Shown here in pieces: positions 52,346 through 61,260 of a stretch of 64,000 bases of DNA. The position numbers and the translations under genes are program-made. The stretch spans positions 26,322 through 90,321 of the forward strand of contig DATNMW010000046.1 in the NCBI GenBank assembly GCA_035602155.1, written 5' to 3'. The stretch is from Bog-159 sp035602155. GTDB taxonomy: Bacteria > Acidobacteriota > Terriglobia > Bryobacterales > Bryobacteraceae. The stretch's first letter is position 1. Each line of letters opens with the position of its first letter. The notes beneath the pieces were generated by a model, which was given only the letters and a program-made list of their open reading frames with translations, did no database searches and had not been told where the DNA came from.

Positions 52346-53749
52346 TCAGCGGCCGATCAGGAAATCCGTGACGCGGCGGGCCAGCGCGCCATAGGGCGGG
52401 CGCAGCAATCCGAGCGTGGTGAAGCGGCTCTGCAGGAACACGCCTTTCTTTTTCGAGAATGTCAGGAAGCCGTCGAACCCGTGATAGGATCCCATGCCGC
52501 TGGATCCCACGCCGCCGAAAGGCAGATCGTTCTGGGCGATGTGCAGGATGGTGTCGTTCACCGTGACGCCGCCGGATGTGGTGCCCGCCAGCACCGTTTC
52601 CACGCGCTTCGAGCTGTGGTCGAAATAATAGAGCGCCAGCGGCCGCGGTCTGGCGTTCACATACTCGATGGCTTCGTCCAGTGAGCGGTAAGTCACCACC
52701 GGCAGCACCGGACCGAAGATTTCCTCGCGCATCACCGCCATGCGATCGTTCACGTTCCACAACAAGGTGGGCGGGAAAACGCGGTTTTGCTCGTTGGCGA
52801 TTTCGCGCGCCGGGTTCACCTCCAGCATCTCGGCGCCATTGAGCGTGGCATCTTCTACCAGGGATCGCAACCGCCGATAATGTTCGCGATTCACGATGCG
52901 GGTGAAGTCGGGATTGTCCACCAGCCGCGGATACATGGTAGCGACGGCGGCGGATGCCAGCCGCACGAACTCATCGCGCGCGCCGGCTTCCACCAGCGCG
53001 TAATCCGGCGCGATGCAGGTCTGGCCGGCGTTGTATAGTTTGCCGGCCATGATGCGCGCGGCCGCCGTTTGGGCCGGGAAATCGGAATGCACCAATGCGG
53101 GCGACTTGCCGCCCAGTTCCAGAGTCACGGGGGTCAGGTGCTCGCTCGCCGAGCGCATGACGAGCTTGCCCACGCGCGTAGATCCGGTGAAAAGAAGGTG
53201 ATCGAAGGGGAGTGCCGCGAAGGCCGCGCCGGTTTCCGGCCCGCCGGTCACCACTTTGATGTAGTCCGCGGGAAACAGATCGGAAATCAGGCGCGCCAGC
53301 AGTTCCGCGGTTCGCGGCGTAAGTTCCGAAGGCTTCAGCATTACGCGATTGCCGGCCGCCAACGCGCCGACCACGGGCGACAGGCTGAGCAGCAGCGGAT
53401 AATTCCATGCGCCGATGACCCCCACTACGCCGAGAGGCTGATAAACCACGCGCGCACGCCCGGGCAGGAATTGCCAGCCCGCCGCGGCGGGACGCGGTCG
53501 CATCCATTGCGGCAGATGGCGGATGGCGTGGCGGATGTTATCCACCAACGGGAAGACTTCCAACAGGAGGGTCTCCTGGCGCGCGCGCCCGCCAAAATCG
53601 CCGGAAATTGCCTGGACGAATTCCTCGCGCCGCGCGCGGAGGGCCTGCAGCAGGGTGCGGAGAGCACGAATGCGGCGCTGGGCATCGGGCGGCTGTTTCT
53701 CGACTGCCGCGCGCTGGGCGGCGAGCGCGGCCGCCAGATCGGTCTGCAC
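52346..53749 (-). CDS. Aldehyde dehydrogenase, coniferyl-aldehyde/ALDH3 type
   Basis: 467 residues, shorter than classical ALDH because ALDH3-type enzymes lack part of the N-terminus. Catalytic Cys in NAGQTCIAPDY, general-base Glu in TLELGGKSP, NAD-binding LFTGSTRVGKLVM, and EEIFGPVLPV. Oxidises aldehydes, possibly aromatic or fatty ones, to acids. A GTG start at 53749. A TATAAT box sits 31 nt before it (53781-53786). It is divergent from the GNAT gene. Confidence 0.92.
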   Translation of the reverse strand: MQTDLAAALAAQRAAVEKQPPDAQRRIRALRTLLQALRARREEFVQAISGDFGGRARQETLLLEVFPLVDNIRHAIRHLPQWMRPRPAAAGWQFLPGRARVVYQPLGVVGVIGAWNYPLLLSLSPVVGALAAGNRVMLKPSELTPRTAELLARLISDLFPADYIKVVTGGPETGAAFAALPFDHLLFTGSTRVGKLVMRSASEHLTPVTLELGGKSPALVHSDFPAQTAAARIMAGKLYNAGQTCIAPDYALVEAGARDEFVRLASAAVATMYPRLVDNPDFTRIVNREHYRRLRSLVEDATLNGAEMLEVNPAREIANEQNRVFPPTLLWNVNDRMAVMREEIFGPVLPVVTYRSLDEAIEYVNARPRPLALYYFDHSSKRVETVLAGTTSGGVTVNDTILHIAQNDLPFGGVGSSGMGSYHGFDGFLTFSKKKGVFLQSRFTTLGLLRPPYGALARRVTDFLIGR

Positions 53750-53780
53750 GACGCTGGTGCTAGTGGTGCTCGTAAGTGTG

Positions 53781-53786
53781 GATTAT
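53781..53786 (-). promoter_or_regulatory. -10 box of the aldehyde dehydrogenase operon
   Basis: TATAAT on the minus strand, leader about 25 nt, preceded by TTGC-containing sequence but no clear -35 at standard spacing. Confidence 0.45.
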
Positions 53787-53845
53787 AGCAAGAGCAAAGA
53801 GAACCGCGGCCGGAAGACGGAAGCCGGCTGCGGTAAAGTTTAGAG

Positions 53846-54346
53846 ATGCAGGCACGGCAGGCCACGTTGGAGGACGCCGCGTATATCGCCCGCATTTACA
53901 ATCGGGGAATCGCCGATCGCACGGCCACTTTCGAAACCCGGCCGCGCAGCGAAGACGATATTCGGGGATGGTTCGATGGCGTCCACCCGGTGCTGGTGGT
54001 CGAAGAGGAGGGTGCGGTGGTGGCCTTCGCGGCTACCTTCGATTACCGGCCGCGGGCATGCTACGCGGGCATCGCGGAGGTCTCCGTCTATGTGGACTGG
54101 GCGTGCCGCCGGCGTGGCGCGGGAAGCATGGCGCTGGAAGCTTTGATTGGCGCAGCCGCGGGCGCCGGCTTCCGGAAGCTGGTCTCGCGCATCTTCGTGG
54201 AAAACACGGCCAGCCGGCGATTGGTCGGCGCGCTCGGCTTTCGAGAAGTGGGGATCTACGAAAAGCACGGCCAACTGGATGGCCTTTGGCGCGATGTAGT
54301 TATCGTGGAGAAACTGATTTGGCAGGCGGAGGTCCGCCCCACTTAG
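53846..54346 (+). CDS. GNAT N-acetyltransferase (phosphinothricin/methionine sulfoximine type)
   Basis: 166 residues. Opens with ARQATLEDAAYIARIYNRGI, and NRGIADRTATFETRPRSEDD is the signature of Pat/Bar-type enzymes. The acetyl-CoA loop is VYVDWACRRRGAGS (RxxGxG/A-like), then FVENTASRRLVGALGFREVG. These acetylate small amines such as phosphinothricin, methionine sulfoximine or arsinothricin. No other resistance gene is adjacent. Its last 4 nt overlap the convergent Rrf2 gene. Confidence 0.9.
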   Translation: MQARQATLEDAAYIARIYNRGIADRTATFETRPRSEDDIRGWFDGVHPVLVVEEEGAVVAFAATFDYRPRACYAGIAEVSVYVDWACRRRGAGSMALEALIGAAAGAGFRKLVSRIFVENTASRRLVGALGFREVGIYEKHGQLDGLWRDVVIVEKLIWQAEVRPT

Positions 54347-54816
54347 ATGTTGAAGGTCACCGTCGGACCGTGCGCCTCAATCTCCTTAGCCTTATCCACT
54401 TCCCGAATCACGTCCGCCAGCGTGGTGCTGTCCAGAATATGGGCCACCGCGTCGCGCACGCGGCGCATAACGATGCGGGTGCCGCAGGTTTGCTCGTCCT
54501 TGCACTCGTCGCAACGCCGGTAATTGGTTTCGCGCGCGCAAGGCAACGGGGCCAGCGGGCCCTCGATCATGCGGATCACGGATCCCACCGTGACGTCCTC
54601 GGGCGGCCGGCTCAGCTCGTATCCGCCCGCGCGGCCTTTCTTGCTCATGACCACGCCGCGGTTCCGCAATTCCAACAGGATGGCTTGCAGGAATTTCAGC
54701 GGAATGGATTCTTCCGTGGCCACATTGTGGACCAGAATAGGACCCTCGCCGTAATGCCGGCTCAGCGAGTATAGAGCTTGCAGAGCGTACTTCGTCTTCT
54801 TGGAGATAGTGCGCAA
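54343..54816 (-). CDS. Rrf2-family transcriptional regulator
   Basis: 157 residues with a TTG start preceded by GAGGA, 6 nt spacing. N-terminal winged helix (KKTKYALQALYSLSRHYG, then EESIPLKFLQAILLELRNRG) and the wing KKGRAGGYELSRPPEDVTVG. Several Cys (CARETNYRRCDECKDEQTCG) fit an Fe-S-binding site like those in IscR, NsrR or RirA, though there are four rather than three. So probably a redox, iron or nitrosative sensor. Target not evident; the EamA gene is its divergent neighbour. Confidence 0.92.
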   Translation of the reverse strand: MRTISKKTKYALQALYSLSRHYGEGPILVHNVATEESIPLKFLQAILLELRNRGVVMSKKGRAGGYELSRPPEDVTVGSVIRMIEGPLAPLPCARETNYRRCDECKDEQTCGTRIVMRRVRDAVAHILDSTTLADVIREVDKAKEIEAHGPTVTFNI

Positions 54817-54890
54817 TTACGATCCTCGATAATTTTAGGATACGTCGGAAACAGTACTTTTGTATAGGCCTGTTACTCTGGTACATTCCT

Positions 54891-55754
54891 GTGCCCCGCT
54901 CACGCGCCAGCAACTGGCTGCTGCTGATAGCCGCCGCCGTCCTGTTTTCCACGGGCGGCGCGGCCATCAAAGCCATCTCGATGACGCCTTGGCAAATCGC
55001 CAGCTTCCGTTCGGGCATCGCCGCGCTGGCGCTGGCCCTCTTCGTCCCGGACGGGCGCCGGCATTGGCGCTGGGAGCTGCTGCCAGTGGCTGCCGCGTAT
55101 GCGGCCACGCTGGTTTCGTTCACGCTGGCTACCAAGCTGACCACCTCGGCGAACGCGATTTTCCTGCAATCCACAGCGCCTTTGTACCTGCTGCTGATCG
55201 GTCCGCTACTCCTGAAGGAGCCTCTCAGCCGCTCAGACCTGTTGTTCCTGGCGGCAGTGGCCGGGGGCATGGTGTTGTGTGTGGGCTCCGCGCAACCAGC
55301 CGTAGCGACGGCTCCCGATCCGCGCACCGGCAACTTGCTGGGCGCCGTTTCCGGGCTGACCTGGGCGCTCACGGTGTCGGGTCTGCGCTGGCTGGGGCGG
55401 CGTGAGGGCGCGGGCAATGCGGCGACCGCAACTGTAGTGCTTGGGAATTTGCTGGCGTGCTTAGTCGCTTTACCCAAGGCCCTTCCCCCGCCGCACGCGG
55501 GCTGGCGCGATGTCGCCGTGCTGCTCTACCTGGGTGTATTCCAGATCGGACTGGCCTACCTGTTCGTGACGCGCGCCATCCGCCATGTGCCGGCTTTCGA
55601 GGCTACCACCGTTCTGCTTCTGGAACCGGCGCTGAACCCGGTTTGGGTCTGGCTGGTGCAAGGCGAGCAGCCGGCGGCCAGATCGATCGCGGGCGGTGCG
55701 CTGATTTTGTCGGCTACGATGGCGAATGCCTGGTGGCAGAATCGGCGGAGATGA
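54891..55754 (+). CDS. EamA/DMT-superfamily transporter
   Basis: 287 residues with a GTG start, ten hydrophobic helices in two EamA halves; the pattern STGGAAIKAISMTPWQIASF opens the first half and a C-terminal ARSIAGGALILSATMA the second. The family moves amino acids, nucleotide precursors or other metabolites outward or inward. The gene is divergent from the Rrf2 gene and could be its target. Confidence 0.88.
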   Translation: MPRSRASNWLLLIAAAVLFSTGGAAIKAISMTPWQIASFRSGIAALALALFVPDGRRHWRWELLPVAAAYAATLVSFTLATKLTTSANAIFLQSTAPLYLLLIGPLLLKEPLSRSDLLFLAAVAGGMVLCVGSAQPAVATAPDPRTGNLLGAVSGLTWALTVSGLRWLGRREGAGNAATATVVLGNLLACLVALPKALPPPHAGWRDVAVLLYLGVFQIGLAYLFVTRAIRHVPAFEATTVLLLEPALNPVWVWLVQGEQPAARSIAGGALILSATMANAWWQNRRR

Positions 55755-55846
55755 TTTTGGCGCACCGCGCGGCGCACATCGCCAAGGGCCGACCGTCAAT
55801 CGGCTGCAGGAGACCATGCTGCCCCCCCACGAATAGCCACGCTCGT

Positions 55847-55852
55847 TATAAT
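55847..55852 (+). promoter_or_regulatory. -10 box of the DUF4185-like gene
   Basis: TATAAT, followed by 7 nt and then the ATG at 55860, so transcription would start at the start codon. Confidence 0.55.
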
Positions 55853-55859
55853 AGACGCG

Positions 55860-56993
55860 ATGCGCTTTTCAAAAGCTGCCGGATGTGCCGTGCTGGTGGG
55901 GTCCGTTTCCGTTAGCGCGATTGCCCAAACCGGGCCGCCTCCCATACCGCCCATTCAATCGGTGACCCCCATGGGAACAGTGGTGCAAAGTCCGCTGATT
56001 CAGGGGCGGGACGGCACCTTCAGCGCTTTGCTCAATGGCAAATCCGTTTGGCTGTTCGACGATACGACCATGACCAAGGACAACGCCACTGGCAACAACT
56101 TCATCGACAACACAATGTCGTGGGCGACGAATTTGGATGCTTCCCAAGGCATCACGCTTAACGGCAATTATCTGGACTCCACCGGCGTTCCGACGGAGTT
56201 CATGCCCTATCTGCCCTGGGAAGCGGCCTATAATGCCGCGCACAACTCGAAGAGTTGCACGGAAAGCCCGTGCGGCGCGGAGTTTGCCATGTGGCCAGGC
56301 CCGCTGGCGCCGGATCCGGCGAGAGACCGCGCGCTTATTTTTTACAACGAGATATGGCGCATCACGGGCCAATCCTCATGGACGGAGATCGGCGTGGGGA
56401 TTGCCATCTGGCAGAACGGCAAAATCACCCGGCCGGTGGTGAACCCCGGATTGCAATACGCCACGCTGATGTGGACTGGCAGCCAGACCGGTTATGCAGG
56501 GGGGTGGGTGACCGTCGGCGACACACTGTATGCCTATGGCTGCTCCGCCGGCTTCCTAGTTCAAAACTGCTCGATCGGCCAAGTGGCGTTGGAGAATGCC
56601 ACGGTCCCCGCGGATTGGACTTACTATACGGCAGCCGGTGCATGGAGCTCGAATCCGGCCGACGCAGCGACTATCTTCCAGGGCGGCGCCGCGGGTAACT
56701 CGGTGTTCTACGACGACTATTTGGGCATGTATGTGGCTATCTATAGCGGCGTCTACAGCGACGACTTTTTTTATCGCGTGTCTTATACTCCCTGGGGGCC
56801 ATGGTCGGACCAAACGCAGTTTTTCACCGGCCTCCCGGGATACCAGGGCAATGCCGATTATGCGACGCTGGCGCATCCGGAGTTCGCGCAAGGCAATGGT
56901 CAAACGCAGTACATTACTTATGTACAGGACACCGGTTTCCTGGCGCAGGTGCTGCAGCTTGTGCAGGTCACGTTTGGGCCTCCCGCTCCGTGA
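55860..56993 (+). CDS. Secreted DUF4185-like protein
   Basis: 377 residues. Signal peptide (AVLVGSVSVSAIAQ). The mature protein has beta-propeller-like blades with acidic and aromatic residues (GKSVWLFDDTTMTKDNA, RALIFYNEIWRIT, YDDYLGMYVAIYSGVYSDDF, YRVSYTPWGPWSDQTQFFTG), as in DUF4185 and GH43-like five-blade propellers. It may bind or cleave glycans, but catalytic residues cannot be assigned. It stands alone with its own close promoter. Confidence 0.7.
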   Translation: MRFSKAAGCAVLVGSVSVSAIAQTGPPPIPPIQSVTPMGTVVQSPLIQGRDGTFSALLNGKSVWLFDDTTMTKDNATGNNFIDNTMSWATNLDASQGITLNGNYLDSTGVPTEFMPYLPWEAAYNAAHNSKSCTESPCGAEFAMWPGPLAPDPARDRALIFYNEIWRITGQSSWTEIGVGIAIWQNGKITRPVVNPGLQYATLMWTGSQTGYAGGWVTVGDTLYAYGCSAGFLVQNCSIGQVALENATVPADWTYYTAAGAWSSNPADAATIFQGGAAGNSVFYDDYLGMYVAIYSGVYSDDFFYRVSYTPWGPWSDQTQFFTGLPGYQGNADYATLAHPEFAQGNGQTQYITYVQDTGFLAQVLQLVQVTFGPPAP

Positions 56994-57050
56994 TACCGGC
57001 GGCTCGGGCGTACGTATGGTGCTGCCCCATAGAATGATATCCTTTGCTTC

Positions 57051-59288
57051 ATGAAGCTCACCCTGCACTTGGCTTGTCTGACTCTGGTTTTGGGCGCGGC
57101 GCTTGCGCCCGCCGCGGACGCGCCTGTCCTTCGGGGCTATGCGCCCGAATCGGCGCGCGCGGAACACGACTGGGAGGTGATGTTCCGCGCCGTTCCCAGC
57201 AGCCAAAACCTGCACGACTACATGCAGCGCCTGTCCGCCCGTCCGCATCACGTCGGCTCGCCCTACGATAAGGACAACGCCGAGTGGATACTGGCGAAGT
57301 TCAAGGAGTGGGGCCTGGACGCCCACATCGAAACTTTCGAGGTGCTCTTCCCCACGCCCAAGAACCGTCTGCTCGAACTGATCGCGCCGGAGCATTTCAC
57401 CGCGAAGCTGGCGGAGCCTACCGTGGCCGGCGACCCCACATCGGGCCAGCATGACGAACAACTGCCCACCTACAACGCCTACTCTATCGATGGCGACGTC
57501 ACCGCGCCGCTGGTCTACGTCAACTACGGCGTGCCTGAAGACTACGAGCAACTCGACCGCCTGGGAGTCTCGGTCAAAGGCGCCATCGTGATCGCGCGCT
57601 ACGGCGGCTCGTGGCGCGGCATCAAGCCCAAGGTCGCGGCCGAGCACGGCGCTATCGGCTGCATTATCTATTCCGACCCGCGGGAAGATGGCTACTACGC
57701 GGGCGAGGTTTTTCCGCAAGGCCCCTACCGCCCCAAGGACGGCGTGCAGCGCGGCAGCGTCATGGACATGCCGGTGTATCCGGGCGACCCGCTCACGCCC
57801 GGCGTCGGCGCGGACGCCAACGCCAAGCGCCTGGCGATCAAGGACGCGACGACGCTGACCAAGATTCCCGTGCTGCCCATTTCGTATGGCGATGCCCAAC
57901 CGCTGCTGGCGGCGCTGACCGGCCCCGTGGCTCCGGAACCCTGGCGCGGCGCGCTGCCCATCACCTATCGCATCGGCCCCGGCCCCGCGCGCGTACACTT
58001 GAAACTCGAATTCAACTGGGACATGAAGAAGATTTACGACGTGCTGGCGCGCATTCCCGGCTCGCCATATCCGGATGAATGGATTGTGCGCGGCAACCAT
58101 GAAGATGCCTGGGTGAATGGCGCCGAGGATCCGCTGGCCGGCGCCGTGGCGTTGATGGAAGAAGCCCGCGCATTTGCGGAATTGCAGAAGCAGGGCTGGA
58201 AGCCAAAGCGCACGCTCATCTACTGTGTGTGGGATGGTGAAGAGGAGGGGCTGCTGGGCTCCACCGAATGGGCCGAGGAGCATGACGCGGAATTGCGGCA
58301 GCACGCGGCCATGTACGTCAACTCGGATGGCAACGGCCGCGGCTACCTAGGCATCGCCGGCTCGCACTCGCTGGAGAAATTCATCAACGGAGTGGCGCGC
58401 GATATCGAAGATCCCGAAAAAAAGATGCCGGTGTGGAAGCGCGATGAGCTGGCTCGCATCTCCCGCTCGCCGGCCGCCGAGCGCGACGAGGTGCGCAAGC
58501 GTTCCGAGTTGCGGATCGGCGCGTTGGGCTCCGGCTCGGATTATACGGCTTTCATCGACCATCTGGGGATAGCGTCGCTGAATTTGGGCTACGGCGGCGA
58601 AGATGGCGGCGGTATTTATCATTCGATCTACGACGATTTCTACTGGTACACGCATTTCTCGGATGGCGATTTCATTTACGGCCGCGCGCTGGCGCAGACC
58701 GCCGGCACGGCCATGATGCGCTTTGCGGATGCGGACCTGCTGCCGTACGATTTCACCAACTTCGCCGAAACCGTGAAGCGTTACGTGGACGAAGTGCAGA
58801 AGCTTTGGAAGACTGAGAGCGACGAGATCCGCGAGCGCAACAAGGAGATCGAGGAAGGCGTGTTCAGCGCCACCGCCGATCCGCGCAAAACGTCCGTGCC
58901 ACCGCCGGTTGAGATCCAGCCGCCCTTCCTGAATTTCGCGCCGCTGGAAAATGGGTTGGCGGCGCTTACGCGCGGCGCGGAACGCTACGACAAAGCCGTG
59001 CAGAAGGTGAAGCTGGACAAGCCGGGCTTGCAGCCGGTGAACGAGAAATTGCTGCGGATCGAGCGCGGGTTGACGCTGCCCGACGGCCTGCCGGGGCGGC
59101 CCTGGTTCGAACACCAGATCTATGCGCCGGGTTTTTACACCGGCTACGGGGTGAAGACGCTGCCGGGCGTGCGCGAGGCCATCGAGCAGAAGCATTGGAA
59201 GGAGGCGGATGAGCAGATCGTGCGCGTGGGTAAGGTGCTGGAGAAGGAAGGCGCGCTGATTGAAGAGGCTGCCGCGGGGCTGGAATAG
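57051..59288 (+). CDS. M28-family metallopeptidase, glutamate carboxypeptidase II-like
   Basis: 745 residues with signal peptide (CLTLVLGAALAPAADA). The order is that of human GCPII/PSMA: protease-associated domain (about 130-320), catalytic M28 domain and C-terminal helical dimerisation domain. Zinc ligands are in GNHEDAWVNGAEDP (His and Asp), WDGEEEGLLGS (catalytic and ligand Glu), VNSDGNGRG (Asp) and IYHSIYDDFYWY (His). It removes C-terminal residues from peptides in the periplasm or outside. Not linked to a peptide transporter here. Confidence 0.93.
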   Translation: MKLTLHLACLTLVLGAALAPAADAPVLRGYAPESARAEHDWEVMFRAVPSSQNLHDYMQRLSARPHHVGSPYDKDNAEWILAKFKEWGLDAHIETFEVLFPTPKNRLLELIAPEHFTAKLAEPTVAGDPTSGQHDEQLPTYNAYSIDGDVTAPLVYVNYGVPEDYEQLDRLGVSVKGAIVIARYGGSWRGIKPKVAAEHGAIGCIIYSDPREDGYYAGEVFPQGPYRPKDGVQRGSVMDMPVYPGDPLTPGVGADANAKRLAIKDATTLTKIPVLPISYGDAQPLLAALTGPVAPEPWRGALPITYRIGPGPARVHLKLEFNWDMKKIYDVLARIPGSPYPDEWIVRGNHEDAWVNGAEDPLAGAVALMEEARAFAELQKQGWKPKRTLIYCVWDGEEEGLLGSTEWAEEHDAELRQHAAMYVNSDGNGRGYLGIAGSHSLEKFINGVARDIEDPEKKMPVWKRDELARISRSPAAERDEVRKRSELRIGALGSGSDYTAFIDHLGIASLNLGYGGEDGGGIYHSIYDDFYWYTHFSDGDFIYGRALAQTAGTAMMRFADADLLPYDFTNFAETVKRYVDEVQKLWKTESDEIRERNKEIEEGVFSATADPRKTSVPPPVEIQPPFLNFAPLENGLAALTRGAERYDKAVQKVKLDKPGLQPVNEKLLRIERGLTLPDGLPGRPWFEHQIYAPGFYTGYGVKTLPGVREAIEQKHWKEADEQIVRVGKVLEKEGALIEEAAAGLE

Positions 59289-59438
59289 AGTGCGTAGGAT
59301 GTTCGTCAAACTCGTCGCCGAAGCTGGCGTACCCGACGACTTCATGTCCGATAGGGACGATGGCCCGCCCCAAGAACGCCAATTGTTCTGATCGAGGGAA
59401 GTGCTCCGGCGGCTCGGCCCGCGGCGATCCCGCGCACT

Positions 59439-59766
59439 TTATACGCGGGCATCGCCGAGCCAGCGAAGAAGGCCGGCGAAGACCAAATGGAACTGATCGG
59501 GTTTGAGCGTCCCTAACTTTCGAATCGCCCTGACCTTCGGATATGTCGCCACGTTCTGGACCAGGAACGCGCCCGGCTTCAAGAACGGGACATTGACCGT
59601 AATCTCGTATTGGGAACCGCGAAAGCTGGTGGTATGCGGGAGGATGGTGATCAAGGCGCGGTCCGCGTCGCCAATAGCCCACACTGACCACAAGGGCGGG
59701 GCGAACCTTCTCCGCCATACCGAGATCAAAAAGCCACACTTCACCGCGACTCGGCGTTATTGTCAT
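59439..59766 (-). pseudogene. MazF/PemK-type toxin gene with a single-base frameshift
   Basis: The N-terminal part, MTITPSRGEVWLFDLG...RPALVVSV, reads from the ATG at 59766, and the C-terminal part, GDADRALITILPHTTSFRGS to LLRWLGDARV, reads to 59439 in another frame. Removing one base of the AA pair at 59673-59674 joins them as ...VGYGDADRAL..., a full 108-residue MazF mRNA interferase. 328 nt equals 109 codons plus 1, so a one-base insertion explains it. It overlaps the intact antitoxin by 26 nt. Confidence 0.75.
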
Positions 59767-59938
59767 CGGCTTCAAGATCGCCAAAGAGCTGATCGGCGGC
59801 CAAGGCCGTTTCCACATCGTCCAACGGACCGGAATCGAATGGCGCCGCCCGGTGCAGGACCTCCACCGTGAAAAGCCGCTTTTCCCCTTCGGGTAGAGCT
59901 TCAAAGGCTTCCAGCAACTGGGCAGTCTGCTTGCTCAT
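59741..59938 (-). CDS. Probable antitoxin partner of the MazF-type toxin
   Basis: 65 residues, acidic with helical start (KQTAQLLEAFEALPEGEKRL) and an acidic tail (LFGDLEADDNNAESR), the type found just before such MazF genes. It overlaps the toxin by 26 nt, a typical toxin-antitoxin layout. Its frame is intact while the toxin is broken. Confidence 0.7.
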   Translation of the reverse strand: MSKQTAQLLEAFEALPEGEKRLFTVEVLHRAAPFDSGPLDDVETALAADQLFGDLEADDNNAESR

Positions 59939-59962
59939 GTCTCTAGGTTACCCCTTTTTTTC

Positions 59963-60184
59963 CTATGGGCTGACAAGCGATCTGTTCGCCCCTCGAACGA
60001 GCGGCACGGCGGGCGCCCTGTAGCCATAGGTCTTTATCGTTTCGCATCGTTCTGGGCACTTCACGGGATTGATTTTCCCGGAAAGACGTTTCTGGGCCGC
60101 GCGGCATAGGTACAAGATCGCGACTTCTCGCTCAGGTGAATCTAGCGCACGCGCTTTAGTGCAGTCTTTGTTGGGCTTCGGCAT
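59963..60184 (-). CDS. Uncertain small ORF
   Basis: 73 codons, basic protein with four Cys (two as CPERC), no ribosome site and no recognised family. It lies in the less G+C-biased stretch that includes the toxin-antitoxin pair. May be noise. Confidence 0.25.
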   Translation of the reverse strand: MPKPNKDCTKARALDSPEREVAILYLCRAAQKRLSGKINPVKCPERCETIKTYGYRAPAVPLVRGANRSLVSP

Positions 60185-60274
60185 AACAGAACTGAAAAAC
60201 CTAACAAGTCGAACGCCAGCGAAAACAAGGGCGGGCCGGAGTGAACAAGGTCGCTAATGCTCTGCACCGGCGGC

Positions 60275-61117
60275 TTATAGCGCAGACTCGTCGAAAAACA
60301 TTTGGATAAGCCGATCCAAGGCCATCCGAAAGCCAGTTATCTCACCAGCGAATTTGAGGTGGCCGCCGTAGCTTTCAATTGTTGAATGTGTCAGACGCAC
60401 GGCCAAACAATCAGTGGAAGGCCTGTCAAGCAGGAATTTCGGCGATACGGTACCATGAATCCGCGCGCTCCAATCATTGCGATTGAATGTCACCTTCAAA
60501 TACGAGTAGCTCTTGTCCGCATCTGTCCCATATTGAAATACCAAGACACTAATGCATTGATGGGCCAACCGATCCGTCGCTTTGAGATAGTACCACGCCG
60601 TGTCTGACAGCAATTCGCATTCGTCCCTGCCGAGTGGTGGCTCCTCAACCTCGTGAACAAGCCGGTTTCTTAGTTCGCGCAGCTGATTCTTCATGGTCGG
60701 ACGGATGATGCCGAGATCGGCCATTATTGGATACGGAGCCTTGGCCGTTTTGTTCGGCATCTTTGTGAAATTGTAGAGCGCATTCAACGTATTGTCCCTG
60801 AGCTCGACTGCCCGTTGCAATTGCATCACAGCAGCCGCGAGATCCTGACGTGTTGGGGATGCGCCTTCGATGAGCCCATTTGCGTGACTCCAGATTTCAT
60901 GCTGCTTTCTCCAGTCGATACGGTGGTCCTCCCACTCGTCACTATCGGCTCCGTTAGAGAGCATTACGGAATCAATGAAGACCTCTACATCCTCGGCAGA
61001 CCTGTTCTCGCTGGCCACGCATCCAATATAAGCCAAATCGCGTGCGAACAGCGTCCGGCTGACATACGGAAGAAGCGTTCTGCCCGGCACCCGCGACCGA
61101 TCCTTAGATTCGGTCAT
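60275..61117 (-). CDS. HEPN-like protein of unknown function
   Basis: 280 residues from the ATG at 61117 (a TTG at 61129 is possible). Mostly helical and rich in Asn, Ser and Lys, unlike housekeeping genes here. ELRNRLVHE (Arg150 to His155) is the Rx4H motif of HEPN RNases, placed after a long helix (VELRDNTLNALYNFTK) as in HEPN folds. HEPN domains occur in toxins and phage-defence proteins. The neighbouring broken MazF gene and odd base composition suggest an acquired island. No partner nucleotidyltransferase is seen, so the role is open. Confidence 0.5.
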   Translation of the reverse strand: MTESKDRSRVPGRTLLPYVSRTLFARDLAYIGCVASENRSAEDVEVFIDSVMLSNGADSDEWEDHRIDWRKQHEIWSHANGLIEGASPTRQDLAAAVMQLQRAVELRDNTLNALYNFTKMPNKTAKAPYPIMADLGIIRPTMKNQLRELRNRLVHEVEEPPLGRDECELLSDTAWYYLKATDRLAHQCISVLVFQYGTDADKSYSYLKVTFNRNDWSARIHGTVSPKFLLDRPSTDCLAVRLTHSTIESYGGHLKFAGEITGFRMALDRLIQMFFDESAL

Positions 61118-61260
61118 TTGGTCACGCAACGCCCCACCTGCAAGATCTGAGATTCCTCCCTGAAATTGCCACTCACGGAAAGCACATGGCTGCGTAGGGT
61201 AGTCGGCATACGGGAGACCAGCCTCATCGCCTATTCGCCTCCGGCCCGCGACGACCTGTC

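Noticed and set aside
59289..59438. Coding-like minus-strand stretch between the carboxypeptidase and the MazF remnant
   Set aside because: No start, no recognised domain and too short to support.
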